NCBI RefSeq assembly: GCF_000981895.1
Contig: NZ_LATD01000308.1
Coordinates: 1-64,000 of the forward strand
Length of the DNA stretch: 64,000 bases
Direction of reading: 5' to 3'
DNA from: Streptomyces odonnellii
GTDB taxonomy: Bacteria > Actinomycetota > Actinomycetes > Streptomycetales > Streptomycetaceae
Shown: piece by piece, positions 26,571-34,677 of the stretch
Numbering within the stretch: the first letter of the stretch is position 1
Layout: each line of letters opens with the position of its first letter
The notes under the pieces: generated by a model
What the model was told of the DNA's origin: nothing
Seen by the model: the letters and a program-made list of their open reading frames with translations, nothing else
Databases searched by the model: none
Translations under genes and position numbers: made by a program

Positions 26571-27386
26571 GTGATCCCCATCGACCGTCGCAGAGCACTG
26601 TGCGCGGCAGCCGGCGCGGCCGTCACGGGTGCCCTGGCCACCGGCTGTACGGACCGTACGGACCGCGTCTCCGGCGCGCCCGGCTCCGTACCGCCCGGCT
26701 CCCGGCCGCCCTCCTCCGTACCGCCGCACGGGCGCGGTACCGGGCCGGCCGCCCGTACCGCGCCCGCGCCCCGGCGGTTTCCCGGGCAGCCCGCCGAGAT
26801 CGCGCACGGCCCCAGGGACCGCGCCCGGGTCGCCCTCACCTTCCACGGCCAGGGCGACCCCGCCACCGCCACCGCCGTACTGGCCGAGGCGGAGCGCGCC
26901 GGGGCCCGGATCACCGTTCTCGCCGTGGGCGGCTGGGTCGACGAGCACCCGGCTCTCGTACGGCGTGTCCTCGACGGCGGCCACGACCTCGGCAATCACA
27001 CCCTCCACCACACCGACATCTCGGCGATGGACGAGACCGAGGCGTACGCGGAGATCACCGGCTGTGCCGAGCGGCTGCGCCGGCACACCGGCTCCATCGG
27101 CACCTGGTTCCGCCCCTCCCGCACCCAGCACGCCACCCCGCTCGTCCGGCGGCTGGCCCTGCGGGCGGGCTACCCGCACGTCCTCTCGTACGACGTCGAC
27201 TCCCTCGACTTCACCTCGCCCGGCGCCCCGGCCGTCGTCCGCACCGTCACCGGGCAGATCCGCAACGGCTCCGTGGTGAGCCTGCACTTCGGCTACGCGG
27301 ACACGGTCGCCGCACTGCCCGCCCTCCTCGACGCACTGGAACGCCGCGGCCTGCGCGCGGTGACGACCACGGAGCTGCTGACCTGA
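26571..27386 (+). CDS. NodB-type polysaccharide deacetylase-family lipoprotein
   Basis: The 271-residue protein starts with MIPIDRRRALC, a Tat-like Arg pair, and a lipobox in ALATGC, then a Pro-rich linker to about residue 75. The NodB fold follows, but the first motif reads TFHGQGD instead of the usual TFDDGP. The second motif NHTLHH keeps two zinc-type His and the third is WFRPSRTQ. It may deacetylate cell-wall or surface glycans with altered metal geometry, or be a non-catalytic binder. GGGGGAG lies before the GTG start. Its TGA shares a base with the next ATG (TGATG), so it is coupled to the beta-propeller gene. Confidence 0.75.
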   Translation: MIPIDRRRALCAAAGAAVTGALATGCTDRTDRVSGAPGSVPPGSRPPSSVPPHGRGTGPAARTAPAPRRFPGQPAEIAHGPRDRARVALTFHGQGDPATATAVLAEAERAGARITVLAVGGWVDEHPALVRRVLDGGHDLGNHTLHHTDISAMDETEAYAEITGCAERLRRHTGSIGTWFRPSRTQHATPLVRRLALRAGYPHVLSYDVDSLDFTSPGAPAVVRTVTGQIRNGSVVSLHFGYADTVAALPALLDALERRGLRAVTTTELLT

Positions 27387-28570
27387 TGCTTCCTCCTCCC
27401 CTCACCCGGACCACCGCCCTGCTCGGCGCCGCGGGCCTCGCCCTGCTCGCGAGCTGCGCGAACCCCGACGACCGAAGGGGCGGGGCGGGCGCCTCCAAGG
27501 CCACCGCCCGGCCGGCCGTGGCCCGGCCTAGCGCGCCCGAGGGACTGCCCGGCATGCCGCCGGTGCAGGACCCCAAGGACATCTACGCCGCGGACCGGCC
27601 CAACATGCTCTCGCCGGTAGTGAAACGCTTCCCCTCGCGGGTGTACGTCCCCAACACCAACTCCGACACCGTCTCGGTCATCGACCCGGCGACCTACGAG
27701 GTCATCGAGACCATCGAGGTCGGCAGACAGCCCCAGCACGTCGTCCCCTCCTGGGACCTGAAGACCCTCTGGGTCAACAACAACCGCGGCCACACACTCA
27801 CCCCGATCGATCCCGCCACCGGCAAGGTGGGCGAGCCCGTCGACGTACACGACCCGTACAACCTCTACTTCACGCCCAACGGCAAGTACGCGGTCGTCAT
27901 GGCCTCGCTCGACCGCCAGCTCGTCTTCCGGGACCCGCACACCATGAAGGTCAAGAAGACCGAGCCGGTGACCTGCGCGGGCGTCAACCACGCGGACTTC
28001 TCGGCGGACGGCCGCTACTTCATCGTCTCCTGCGAGTTCTCCGGCGAACTGCTGAAGGTCGACACCGAGAAGATGACGGTGACGGCCCAGCAGAAACTGC
28101 CCTTCCAGGGCGCGATGCCGCAGGACGTGAAGATCTCACCGGACGGCAAGACCTTCTACATCGCCGACATGATGGCGCACGGGGTGTGGGTGCTGGACGG
28201 CGAGAAGTTCACCACTCCGAAGCTGCTGCCCACCGGCAAGGGCGCCCACGGGCTGTATGTCAGCCGCGACTCCCGGGTGATGTACATCTCCAACCGCGGT
28301 GAGGGCTCCGTCTCGATCTTCGACTTCCCGAAGAACCGGCTGACCAAGAAGTGGCACCTGCCGGACGGCGGCAGCCCGGACATGGGCGGGGTCTCGGCGG
28401 ACGGCAAGGTGCTGTGGCTGTCCGGGCGGTACGACTCGGAGGTGTACGCGATCGACACCGTCACCGGCAAGCAGCTCGCCCGGATCCCGGTCGACGGCGG
28501 ACCGCACGGGCTGGCGGTCTATCCGCAGCCGGGGCGCTACTCACTGGGGCACACGGGCGTCTTCCGCTGA
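27386..28570 (+). CDS. YncE-like beta-propeller lipoprotein
   Basis: This 394-residue lipoprotein (lipobox LLASC) has a 7-bladed propeller with repeated YVPNTNSDTVSVIDPAT, LWVNNNRGHTLTPIDPATG, YFTPNGKYAVV, KISPDGKTFYIADM, YVSRDSRVMYISNRGEG and LWLSGRYDSEVYAIDT units, each typical of the YncE/cytochrome-D1-like repeat family. There is no heme-binding CXXCH. It probably binds or scaffolds partners at the outer membrane face; function is unknown, but coupling to the deacetylase-like gene suggests a shared cell-surface role. Confidence 0.85.
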   Translation: MLPPPLTRTTALLGAAGLALLASCANPDDRRGGAGASKATARPAVARPSAPEGLPGMPPVQDPKDIYAADRPNMLSPVVKRFPSRVYVPNTNSDTVSVIDPATYEVIETIEVGRQPQHVVPSWDLKTLWVNNNRGHTLTPIDPATGKVGEPVDVHDPYNLYFTPNGKYAVVMASLDRQLVFRDPHTMKVKKTEPVTCAGVNHADFSADGRYFIVSCEFSGELLKVDTEKMTVTAQQKLPFQGAMPQDVKISPDGKTFYIADMMAHGVWVLDGEKFTTPKLLPTGKGAHGLYVSRDSRVMYISNRGEGSVSIFDFPKNRLTKKWHLPDGGSPDMGGVSADGKVLWLSGRYDSEVYAIDTVTGKQLARIPVDGGPHGLAVYPQPGRYSLGHTGVFR

Positions 28571-28597
28571 CGGACGGGGCCCGGTCCGTGGGGAAAC

Positions 28598-28650
28598 GGC
28601 CCGTGGGGATACGGGCCCCGGGTGGGCCCGTGCGGATACGGCCCCGGGTG
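28598..28650 (+). terminator. Repeated hairpins after the propeller gene
   Basis: Two near-identical 26-27-base units (28598-28624 and 28625-28650) follow the stop codon. Each can fold: GGCCCGT and ACGGGCC pair around GGGGAT in the first. They probably end the two-gene lipoprotein transcript. Confidence 0.45.
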
Positions 28651-28800
28651 CGGGCGGGACCGAGAGGGGCGTCGGGGCCCGGCCGGGGAGGTCGGGCCCT
28701 TTGTCAACTCGCCTTCCGTCCGGCGCTGTTCGGGCCCGACACGCCCCCATTCGGGTGATGGTCCACGGCCCGCCGCCGTCCAGCGGAGAGGGTGCTCCCC

Positions 28801-29505
28801 ATGATCACCTCTCGCACGCGGCAGCGGGTCGCGGCCGTCGCCCTGTCCGCCGTCGCCCTTCTCGTTCCGGTCGCCACCACCGAGGCCGCGCCCACCGCTT
28901 CAGGGCCCGCCGTGTCGGCGTCCGCCACCGGTGGCCCGACCCTCGTCGGACCGACGGTCACCGGCCCGGCCCACACCGCGCACGCTCCGGCGGCGCCGGC
29001 CAGCTCGGTCGCCGCCGAACGCTGTCCCGTCATGGCGGACCCGCTGTACGCCGCGGCGGACCGCAGGGTCGATCTGGACCGGATCACCCCGGCACCGTCC
29101 TGGCGTACCAACTGCAAGCAGCTCTACCGCGCCGACAGCCGTCCGCCGGAGATCGTCTTCGAGCAGGGCTTCCACCCCAAGGCGACCCTGGACGGCCAGT
29201 ACGACATCGAGAAGTACGTGCTGGTCAACCAGCCCTCGCCGTATGTCTCCACCTCGTACGACCACGACCTGTACAAGCAGTGGTACAAGAGCGGCTTCAA
29301 CTACTACATCGACGCCCCCGGCGGTGTCGACGTCAACAGGACCATCGGCTCCACCCACAAATGGGCCGACCAGGAAGAGGTCGCCTTCCCCGGCGGGATC
29401 TCGCGTGAGCTGATCGTCGGCGTCTGCCCGGTCGACAAGCAGAAGAAGACCGAGATCATGACGGAGTGTGTGGACAACCCGCACTACAAGCCCTGGCGCG
29501 GCTAG
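28801..29505 (+). CDS. Secreted Scabin-like DNA ADP-ribosyltransferase
   Basis: The 234-residue protein has a signal peptide (cleavage near TEAAP, residue 30), a Thr/Ala/Pro/Ser linker to about 70 and a mono-ADP-ribosyltransferase domain of the pierisin/Scabin/ScARP group. LYRADSR holds Arg110, YVSTSYD the S-T-S motif (S150) and DQEEVAF the Q-x-E pair Q191/E193. The spacings (40 from Arg to Ser, 41 to Gln, 2 to Glu) match those I recall for Scabin. The known family modifies guanine bases of nucleosides and DNA. GAGAGGG precedes the ATG at 28801; the upstream GTG at 28792 is less likely. Conserved Cys residues suggest disulfides. Confidence 0.88.
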   Translation: MITSRTRQRVAAVALSAVALLVPVATTEAAPTASGPAVSASATGGPTLVGPTVTGPAHTAHAPAAPASSVAAERCPVMADPLYAAADRRVDLDRITPAPSWRTNCKQLYRADSRPPEIVFEQGFHPKATLDGQYDIEKYVLVNQPSPYVSTSYDHDLYKQWYKSGFNYYIDAPGGVDVNRTIGSTHKWADQEEVAFPGGISRELIVGVCPVDKQKKTEIMTECVDNPHYKPWRG

Positions 29506-29562
29506 TTCTACGCGAGCAGCTAATCTGACCGCGTCAGAACGGCACCACGAAGGGGCGGGACA

Positions 29563-29778
29563 GTGGCAGAGATCGACGACGCGCGCAAGGCGTTCGAGCG
29601 GTTCGACGCGAACGGCGACGGACTGATCACGGCGGCCGAGTACAAGAGCGTGATGGCGCAGCTCGGCGACTTCCATGTGACCGAGACCGTCGCACAGGCC
29701 GTCATCAACGCCCATGACGCCAACGGCGACGGGCTGCTGACCTTCGACGAGTTCCTGGCCTCCCGCAACAACGGCTGA
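29563..29778 (+). CDS. Small EF-hand calcium-binding protein
   Basis: This 71-residue calmodulin-like protein consists of one pair of canonical EF-hands with loops D15-N17-D19...E26 (DANGDGLITAAE) and D52-N54-D56...E63 (DANGDGLLTFDE). All main Ca2+ ligands are present in both, so it should bind two Ca2+ ions. Similar small Cab-type proteins in S. coelicolor influence germination and aerial growth. AAGGGGCGGG precedes the GTG start. It follows the ADP-ribosyltransferase gene by 57 bases in the same direction. Confidence 0.92.
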   Translation: MAEIDDARKAFERFDANGDGLITAAEYKSVMAQLGDFHVTETVAQAVINAHDANGDGLLTFDEFLASRNNG

Positions 29779-29911
29779 CCGGACACGACCGGCCGGAGCG
29801 ACCGGCCGCGACGACTGGTCCTGGCGGCCGGCGGGTCCCCGCCGGCCCGCCGGTCCCTCGTGCGCGCCGGTCGCGTTGCCGTATCCCGCGCCCGGAAGAG
29901 ACGATCAGAAG

Positions 29912-30946
29912 GTGATACCTCCTGGTCCGTCCGCCGATGACACCACCGGCTCTCCGGGGCGCGGCACGGCCGTGACCGGGGGCCTGATCGCCGTGGCGGC
30001 CCTGGCCGCCGTACTCGCCGTCCTCGGCGCGCTGCTCGGCGCGGACACGGCCGGGCGCGGCACCGGTGAGCTGCGAATACCCGGCTCGGGCCGGACGACC
30101 GCGCTGCGGTTCGCCGTCTTCGCCGCCCTCGCGCTGCACCTCGGCGAACTGGCGGGCGCCCGGCTCGCCCGTACCGGACCGGTGCCCCTCACCGGACCGG
30201 TGCCCCTCACCGGACCGGCGCCTCGTACCGGACCCGCGCCCCTCACCGGACCGGCGCCCCGGAGCTGGGCGGTGCCCGCCGCGCTCACCGGAGCCGCCGC
30301 CTCGGCGGCGCAGATCCTCGTCCTGGCGGCCGTCAGCGGGCTGGACATCACCACCGTGTACGGCACCACGGACGGCCGGCTGCTGCTCGTGATGGCCAAC
30401 GGTTTCCTGCTGGCCGCGGGCTGTGCCGCCCTGGGCCACCCGGGCTGGGCCCTTCTTCCGCTGGCCGCGGTCGTCGCGGCGGAGGCGCTGCGGGCACACC
30501 CCGAGCCGTACACCCCGGTGCTCGGTGTGACGCTGGCTGTCGTCCATCTCACCGCCGCCTCCCTGTGGACCGGCACCCTGCTGTACGTCATGCGCACGCT
30601 GCGGTTGCGGCGCGGCGATCCGGCCGGGGCCAGGGCGGTGCTGGTGCGGTACGCGCGCCTCGCCGTCTGGCCCTTCGTGGCGCTGGCCGCCACCGGTACG
30701 GTCTCCACCCTGCGCAGGCTTCCCGTCGACGTGGTCCTGACCACGGCGTACGGCCGTGTCCTGATCGCCAAACTTGTTCTGGTCGTGGTGGTGAGCGCGC
30801 TGGCCCTGACCGCCCGGCGCCGGCTGCGCCACGAGCGGGATCCCACCGCTCCCGCCCGTGCGGAGCTGGCCCTGCTGGCGGTGGTCGTCCTGCTCTCGGC
30901 GATCCTCACGGTCGTACCGGACCCGCACTGGCTCAGCGCACAGTGA
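29912..30946 (+). CDS. CopD-like integral membrane protein
   Basis: The 344-residue protein has about eight membrane helices, with CopD-type features in the second half (VHLTAASLWTGTLLYVMRTL, FVALAATGTVSTLRRL, VLIAKLVLVVVVSALAL). CopD proteins are linked to copper uptake across the membrane. The cytoplasmic or external loop at residues about 88-117 is a tandem TGPxPx repeat from an 18-bp minisatellite. No CopC domain or copper gene is adjacent, so the copper role is by family only. The GTG at 29912 follows GAAGAGA; a start at 29876 is possible. Confidence 0.75.
   Translation: MIPPGPSADDTTGSPGRGTAVTGGLIAVAALAAVLAVLGALLGADTAGRGTGELRIPGSGRTTALRFAVFAALALHLGELAGARLARTGPVPLTGPVPLTGPAPRTGPAPLTGPAPRSWAVPAALTGAAASAAQILVLAAVSGLDITTVYGTTDGRLLLVMANGFLLAAGCAALGHPGWALLPLAAVVAAEALRAHPEPYTPVLGVTLAVVHLTAASLWTGTLLYVMRTLRLRRGDPAGARAVLVRYARLAVWPFVALAATGTVSTLRRLPVDVVLTTAYGRVLIAKLVLVVVVSALALTARRRLRHERDPTAPARAELALLAVVVLLSAILTVVPDPHWLSAQ
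30173..30262 (+). repeat. 18-bp minisatellite, five units, in-frame in copD-like gene
   Basis: Five consecutive 18-base units run from 30173 to 30262; units one and two are identical (ACCGGACCGGTGCCCCTC) and the rest differ at two to four positions. Each adds six residues of the form TGPxPL/R. Identical neighbours imply recent expansion. Confidence 0.9.
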
Positions 30947-31094
30947 CCGGAGTGGTGAGCGGACGGCGCGGTGACCCGCGCGGTGAATCGTGTCCCGAAC
31001 CGGTGTCCGTTTCGTGAGGCGCGGGGTCCCGGTCTGGGTAACCATGGGAGGACGCAGGCGCAGCCCCCTGCGAGAGCCTTGTCGGGAGGCCCCG

Positions 31095-31328
31095 ATGGAT
31101 GACTATCCGGAGAGTTATGAGCTGGTGTTCCAGGCGTCGGCCGTGGAGGACGACGTGGTGATCGTCCGGCGTACGGCCGGCACGGGAGCGGGCGGATTCC
31201 CCGTCTACGAGGACGAGACGGGCATCGTCCGCGCGGAGATCAGCGACCGGGGAGAGGTGCGCATGCTGGCGAGCGGCGGACACCAGGAGCTGGGAGCACC
31301 CCTGCTCGTACGGTCACTGAGTTCCTGA
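31095..31328 (+). CDS. DUF6296-family small protein
   Basis: This 77-residue protein (MDDYPESYELVFQ) matches what I know of DUF6296, a Streptomyces family of small acidic proteins with FPVYEDETGIVRAEISDRGEVRML in the middle. The fold looks all-beta; function is unknown. GGGAGG is centred 8 bases before the ATG. Upstream sequence in this frame lacks coding character. It ends ahead of a strong bidirectional hairpin. Confidence 0.8.
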   Translation: MDDYPESYELVFQASAVEDDVVIVRRTAGTGAGGFPVYEDETGIVRAEISDRGEVRMLASGGHQELGAPLLVRSLSS

Positions 31329-31373
31329 GGTTCCTGAGTTCCTGAGCTCTGAGTTCTGGGCTCCGAGTCCTTC

Positions 31374-31421
31374 CGTGCGTCGGTCATGCCTGCCGTGCAC
31401 GACGGGCATGACCGACGCACG
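31374..31421. terminator. Bidirectional terminator, 17-bp stem
   Basis: CGTGCGTCGGTCATGCC (31374-31390) and its perfect complement (31405-31421) enclose a 14-base loop between the convergent DUF6296 and amidase genes. Short GTTCCTGAG repeats at 31316-31346 lie just before it. Confidence 0.75.
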
Positions 31422-31442
31422 CCGGGCGGTCGAGCGGGTGCG

Positions 31443-33131
31443 TCAGGGCGCGCAGGTCTCCGTGAAGCGGGTGAGCGCGGTGCAGCGGTACGGCGCCGGG
31501 TTGATCACCGACGGCGGCCGGCGCAGCTTGGTGGCCTGCTCGTAGTCGTACGCGTAGCCGACGAGGGCGGGCTCGCTCCATGCCGTGCCGAGGAACGAGA
31601 TGCTGAACGGGCGCCGGTTGGCGGCCTGGTAGCCGGCCGGGACGCTGACCGAGGGATAGCCGGCCTTCGCGCCGATGCCCGCGCTGCCGCTGTTGGCGAA
31701 CAGCAGTGCCGTCAGGCCGTTGTCCTTCATGACCGCGTCGATACGGTCCTTGCTGTCGGCCAGGTCCTGGGCGCGGCTCGCCTTGTAGGCGGCGGTGTCG
31801 GCGCTGTCCGCGCCGAGATCCTTGGCCTGCGAGTTGAGCGCGTTGACCTGTCCGAACTTCAACGCCTCAGTGGGGTGCGCGGTGTTGTACGCGATGATGT
31901 CGGCGAGGCTCTTCATCGGGGCGTTCCGGGGCAGCCTGGCCAGATAGGCGTTCAGGTCGCGCTTGAACTCGTACGACAGGACCGTCGAGCTGTGGCCCGA
32001 GGTGTCCAGGGTGACATCGACGAGCGTCGCGCCCTGGTCCTTGAGGGCGGTGACGGCCGCGTCCCAGAGTGCGCGGTTGTCGGTCCCGGCGGCCGGGACC
32101 TGGCTGGCGACGACCCCGATACGGGCTCCGCGCAGCGCGGTCGTGGACAGGTCGTCGGTGAAGTCGTGCCCGACGAGCGGGTTGGCGGCGGTGGCGGGGT
32201 CCTCGCGGTCCTTCCCGTTCAGTGCCGTGAGCGTGACCGCCGCGTCGGCGACGGTACGGGTGAGCGGACCGGCGGTGTCCTGGCTGGCGGCGATCGGCAC
32301 GATGCCCGTGCGGCTGGCCAGACCGACGGTCGGCTTGATGCCCACCACGGAGTTGGAGTACGCGGGGCTGAGGATGGACCCGGAGGTCTCGGTGCCCACG
32401 GTCACGGCGCCGAGGCCGGCCGACGCGGCGACACCCGAACCGGCGCTGGAGCCGCTGGGGGACTGGCTCCCGTCGTACGCGTTGAGCACCTGCCCGCCGA
32501 GCGAGCTGTAGCCGCCGGGCATCCCGGAGGTGAGGTAGTTGGCGAACTCGGTGAGATTGGCCTTGCCGAGGATGACCGCGCCCGCCTCGCGGAAGCGCGC
32601 GACGATCGGCGCGTCCTTGGCGGGGTACGAGCGGGCGAGCGCCACCGACCCCGCGGTGGTCGGCATGCCCGCGACATCGATGTTGTCCTTGACGACGACC
32701 GGTATACCGAGCAGCGGACTGTGCGGACCCTTGGCGCGCCGCATCCGGTCGGCGGCGGCCGCCTCCTTCATGGCGTTCGGATTGACGGAACGTATCGCAT
32801 TCAGCGAAGGGCCCTGGGAGTTGAGGGCCCGGATGCGGTCCAGATAGGCCTCGGTGAGTTTCGTACTCGATGTCTTCCCCGAGTCGAGGAGACCGTCGAG
32901 CTGGGCCACGGTCGCGCTCTCGAGGTCGATGGACAGCGGCTTTCCGGAGGAATGACCGGACGCGCCGGCTCTGGACGAGGTCACCGAGGCCGTACCGGCG
33001 ACCGTCAGCACGGCGAGGGCGAGGACTGCGGCACGGCGGCGGCTGAACCGTTCGCGGGCCGGGGAGTTGATGTCGATCGTATGCTCCTGGCGAAGGGAAA
33101 CGGACCTTGGGCCAGAGCATCGAAACGGCAC
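31443..33131 (-). CDS. Secreted amidase-signature hydrolase
   Basis: The 562-residue enzyme has an N-terminal export signal ([19 protein letters not shown], residues about 32-55) and the amidase-signature triad: Lys148 in VVVKDNID, cis-Ser228 in GSSAGSG and nucleophile Ser252 in TETSGSIL. Spacing fits peptide-amidase-type members, which cleave amides such as peptide C-terminal amides. GIPVVVKDN and GRADxxEFAN-like blocks ([11 protein letters not shown]) complete the family pattern. The start is uncertain: the GTG at 33131 has GGAG too close, and no better in-frame start codon exists before the signal segment. The gene ends at the hairpin at 31374-31421. Confidence 0.88.
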   Translation of the reverse strand: MPFRCSGPRSVSLRQEHTIDINSPARERFSRRRAAVLALAVLTVAGTASVTSSRAGASGHSSGKPLSIDLESATVAQLDGLLDSGKTSSTKLTEAYLDRIRALNSQGPSLNAIRSVNPNAMKEAAAADRMRRAKGPHSPLLGIPVVVKDNIDVAGMPTTAGSVALARSYPAKDAPIVARFREAGAVILGKANLTEFANYLTSGMPGGYSSLGGQVLNAYDGSQSPSGSSAGSGVAASAGLGAVTVGTETSGSILSPAYSNSVVGIKPTVGLASRTGIVPIAASQDTAGPLTRTVADAAVTLTALNGKDREDPATAANPLVGHDFTDDLSTTALRGARIGVVASQVPAAGTDNRALWDAAVTALKDQGATLVDVTLDTSGHSSTVLSYEFKRDLNAYLARLPRNAPMKSLADIIAYNTAHPTEALKFGQVNALNSQAKDLGADSADTAAYKASRAQDLADSKDRIDAVMKDNGLTALLFANSGSAGIGAKAGYPSVSVPAGYQAANRRPFSISFLGTAWSEPALVGYAYDYEQATKLRRPPSVINPAPYRCTALTRFTETCAP

Positions 33132-33328
33132 TCCTTGTCAGGCGCATATCCCCCTGATTTCGGCCAAGTTGCCATCCCCGCACGCGAACCCACGAACGCC
33201 CCGGACACGACGCCGGGGCACGGGCGGCGCTGTCGCCGCTGTCGCACTCGATGGACGCCCCGGACGAGCCGCCGGCCCGCCGGCCGTGACAACGGCCCCG
33301 GCCGGGCCGGGGAATTCGCAGGTCCGGC

Positions 33329-33363
33329 GGCCGGTCGCGGTCACCCCCTGTCCGCGACCGGCC
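33329..33363 (-). terminator. Terminator of the small secreted peptide gene
   Basis: GGCCGGTCGCGG and CCGCGACCGGCC form a perfect 12-bp stem with an 11-base loop, 25 bases beyond the stop of the leftward peptide gene. Confidence 0.6.
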
Positions 33364-33387
33364 CCGGATATGTGAGTCAGCCGCGGG

Positions 33388-33579
33388 TCAGCCGCACTCG
33401 ACCTCGACCGTCGTCCAGTGGCCCTCGTAGTAGAAGTCGACGAAGCACTTCTTGGCGATGGAGGTGCTCGCCGCCGACGCCGTCGTCGCACCGACGCCCG
33501 CGGTCAAGCCGATCACTGCGGCGAGTACGCCGATCGCGGAGGCCACTCGGTACTTGCGGGTGCGTGCCCTGGGAGTCAC
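33388..33579 (-). CDS. Small secreted peptide with two cysteines
   Basis: The 63-residue precursor begins VTPRARTRKYR and has a signal peptide core (VASAIGVLAAVIGLTAGVGA) ending near ASAAS. That leaves a mature peptide of about 26 residues, TSIAKKCFVDFYYEGHWTTV and a VECG end. Two Cys could form one disulfide. AAAGGA precedes the GTG start. No family is recognised. It is divergent from an MmyB-like regulator, 185 bases away, which may control it. Candidate roles, all inferred, include a signal or a surface-active peptide. Confidence 0.6.
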   Translation of the reverse strand: MTPRARTRKYRVASAIGVLAAVIGLTAGVGATTASAASTSIAKKCFVDFYYEGHWTTVEVECG

Positions 33580-33764
33580 GGTGCCGTGTCCTTTCGACGG
33601 GGTACCGCCGGAGTGCCCGGCGGCGTGCTGGGCGCCCCCGGTCGCGGGGCGCAGCACGAGGATGGGCCGTGCGGCGCCGCGGAGACAGGTCACGGCTTGC
33701 CCTGTCACGGGCGGGCGGACAAGCGTATTGGCGGGCCCACCTGACGGCGTGCAGGATGCAGGTC

Positions 33765-34628
33765 ATGAACACCTCAGACGCGTTACGCGACTTCCTGATC
33801 TCCCGCCGGGCCCGGCTGCGCCCCTGTGACGTGGGACTGCCCGACCACGGGACGCGGCGGGTGCGCGGACTGCGCCGCGAGGAGATCGCCGCGCTCGCGG
33901 CGGTCAGCGTCGAGCACTACAAACGGCTGGAGCGCGGCCAGGCGTCCCGTGTGTCGGACGCCGTGCTGGACGCCGTGGCCGACGCGCTGCGGCTGAGTGC
34001 GGGCGAGCGCCGCTATCTGCGCAGCCTGGCCAGACCGGCCACCGTGCCCGAGGGCGGCCGGTCCGACGGTGTACGGCCCAGCGTGCAGCACCTCTTGGAC
34101 GCGATGCCCGCCACGCCCGCCTATCTGGTGGGCCGCGGCGGCGTGGTGCTGGCGTGGAACCGGCTGGCGTCCGTCGTGTTCGCCGACTTCGCAGGCATCC
34201 CCGTCGCCCGCCGCACGGTCGGCCGGCTCGTCTTCACCGATCCGCACGCCCGGTGGCTGTACGTCGACTGGGAGGCCAAGGCCCGCGAGGCCGTGGCGTA
34301 TCTGCGCACCGAGACCGGCAAGCGCCCCCAGGACCCGCACCTCGCGCGGGAGATCGCCGACCTGACGCGCGACAGCGCGGAATTCCGGCGGCTCTGGGCC
34401 GAACAGCATGTCCTGGAGACCACGCACTCGACCGTCGTACTGCGCGGCCACCCGCCCCATGAGCGGCTGGAGTTCTCCTGGGAGGCGCTCCAGATGACCG
34501 GCGACCCGGACGAGGTGGTGCTCGTCTACACCGCGCCCCCGGGCTCACCGTCCGCCATCGCGCTGCGGGACATGACCGCCGCTCCCCGGCCCGGCTCCCC
34601 GGCACACAGGCCCCAGGGCGTGTTCTAG
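33765..34628 (+). CDS. XRE/MmyB-like transcriptional regulator
   Basis: The 287-residue regulator has an N-terminal helix-turn-helix (RRVRGLRREEIAALAAVSVEHYKRLERGQASRVSDAVLDAVADAL, residues about 27-72). The MmyB-type ligand-binding domain starts at about 105 (PAYLVGRGGVVLAWNRLASVVF, HARWLYVDWEAKAREAV, LEFSWEALQMTGDPD), related to PAS folds that bind fatty acids or small ligands. Such regulators usually act on a divergent neighbour, here the small secreted peptide gene. The ATG at 33765 is taken; an ATG three codons upstream (33756) is equally possible. Confidence 0.85.
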   Translation: MNTSDALRDFLISRRARLRPCDVGLPDHGTRRVRGLRREEIAALAAVSVEHYKRLERGQASRVSDAVLDAVADALRLSAGERRYLRSLARPATVPEGGRSDGVRPSVQHLLDAMPATPAYLVGRGGVVLAWNRLASVVFADFAGIPVARRTVGRLVFTDPHARWLYVDWEAKAREAVAYLRTETGKRPQDPHLAREIADLTRDSAEFRRLWAEQHVLETTHSTVVLRGHPPHERLEFSWEALQMTGDPDEVVLVYTAPPGSPSAIALRDMTAAPRPGSPAHRPQGVF

Positions 34629-34677
34629 GAGCCCCGTCCGGCTCACGACGCCGACGAACGCGACCGAGTGCGCTTCC

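Noticed and set aside
31316..31346. GTTCCTGAG short repeats as a possible operator
   Set aside because: They lie at the 3' end of DUF6296 next to a terminator, where an operator is unlikely; simple repeat is enough.
31374..31421. The 17-bp palindrome as an attachment site
   Set aside because: No integrase, tRNA end or direct-repeat partner is present; position between convergent genes fits a terminator.
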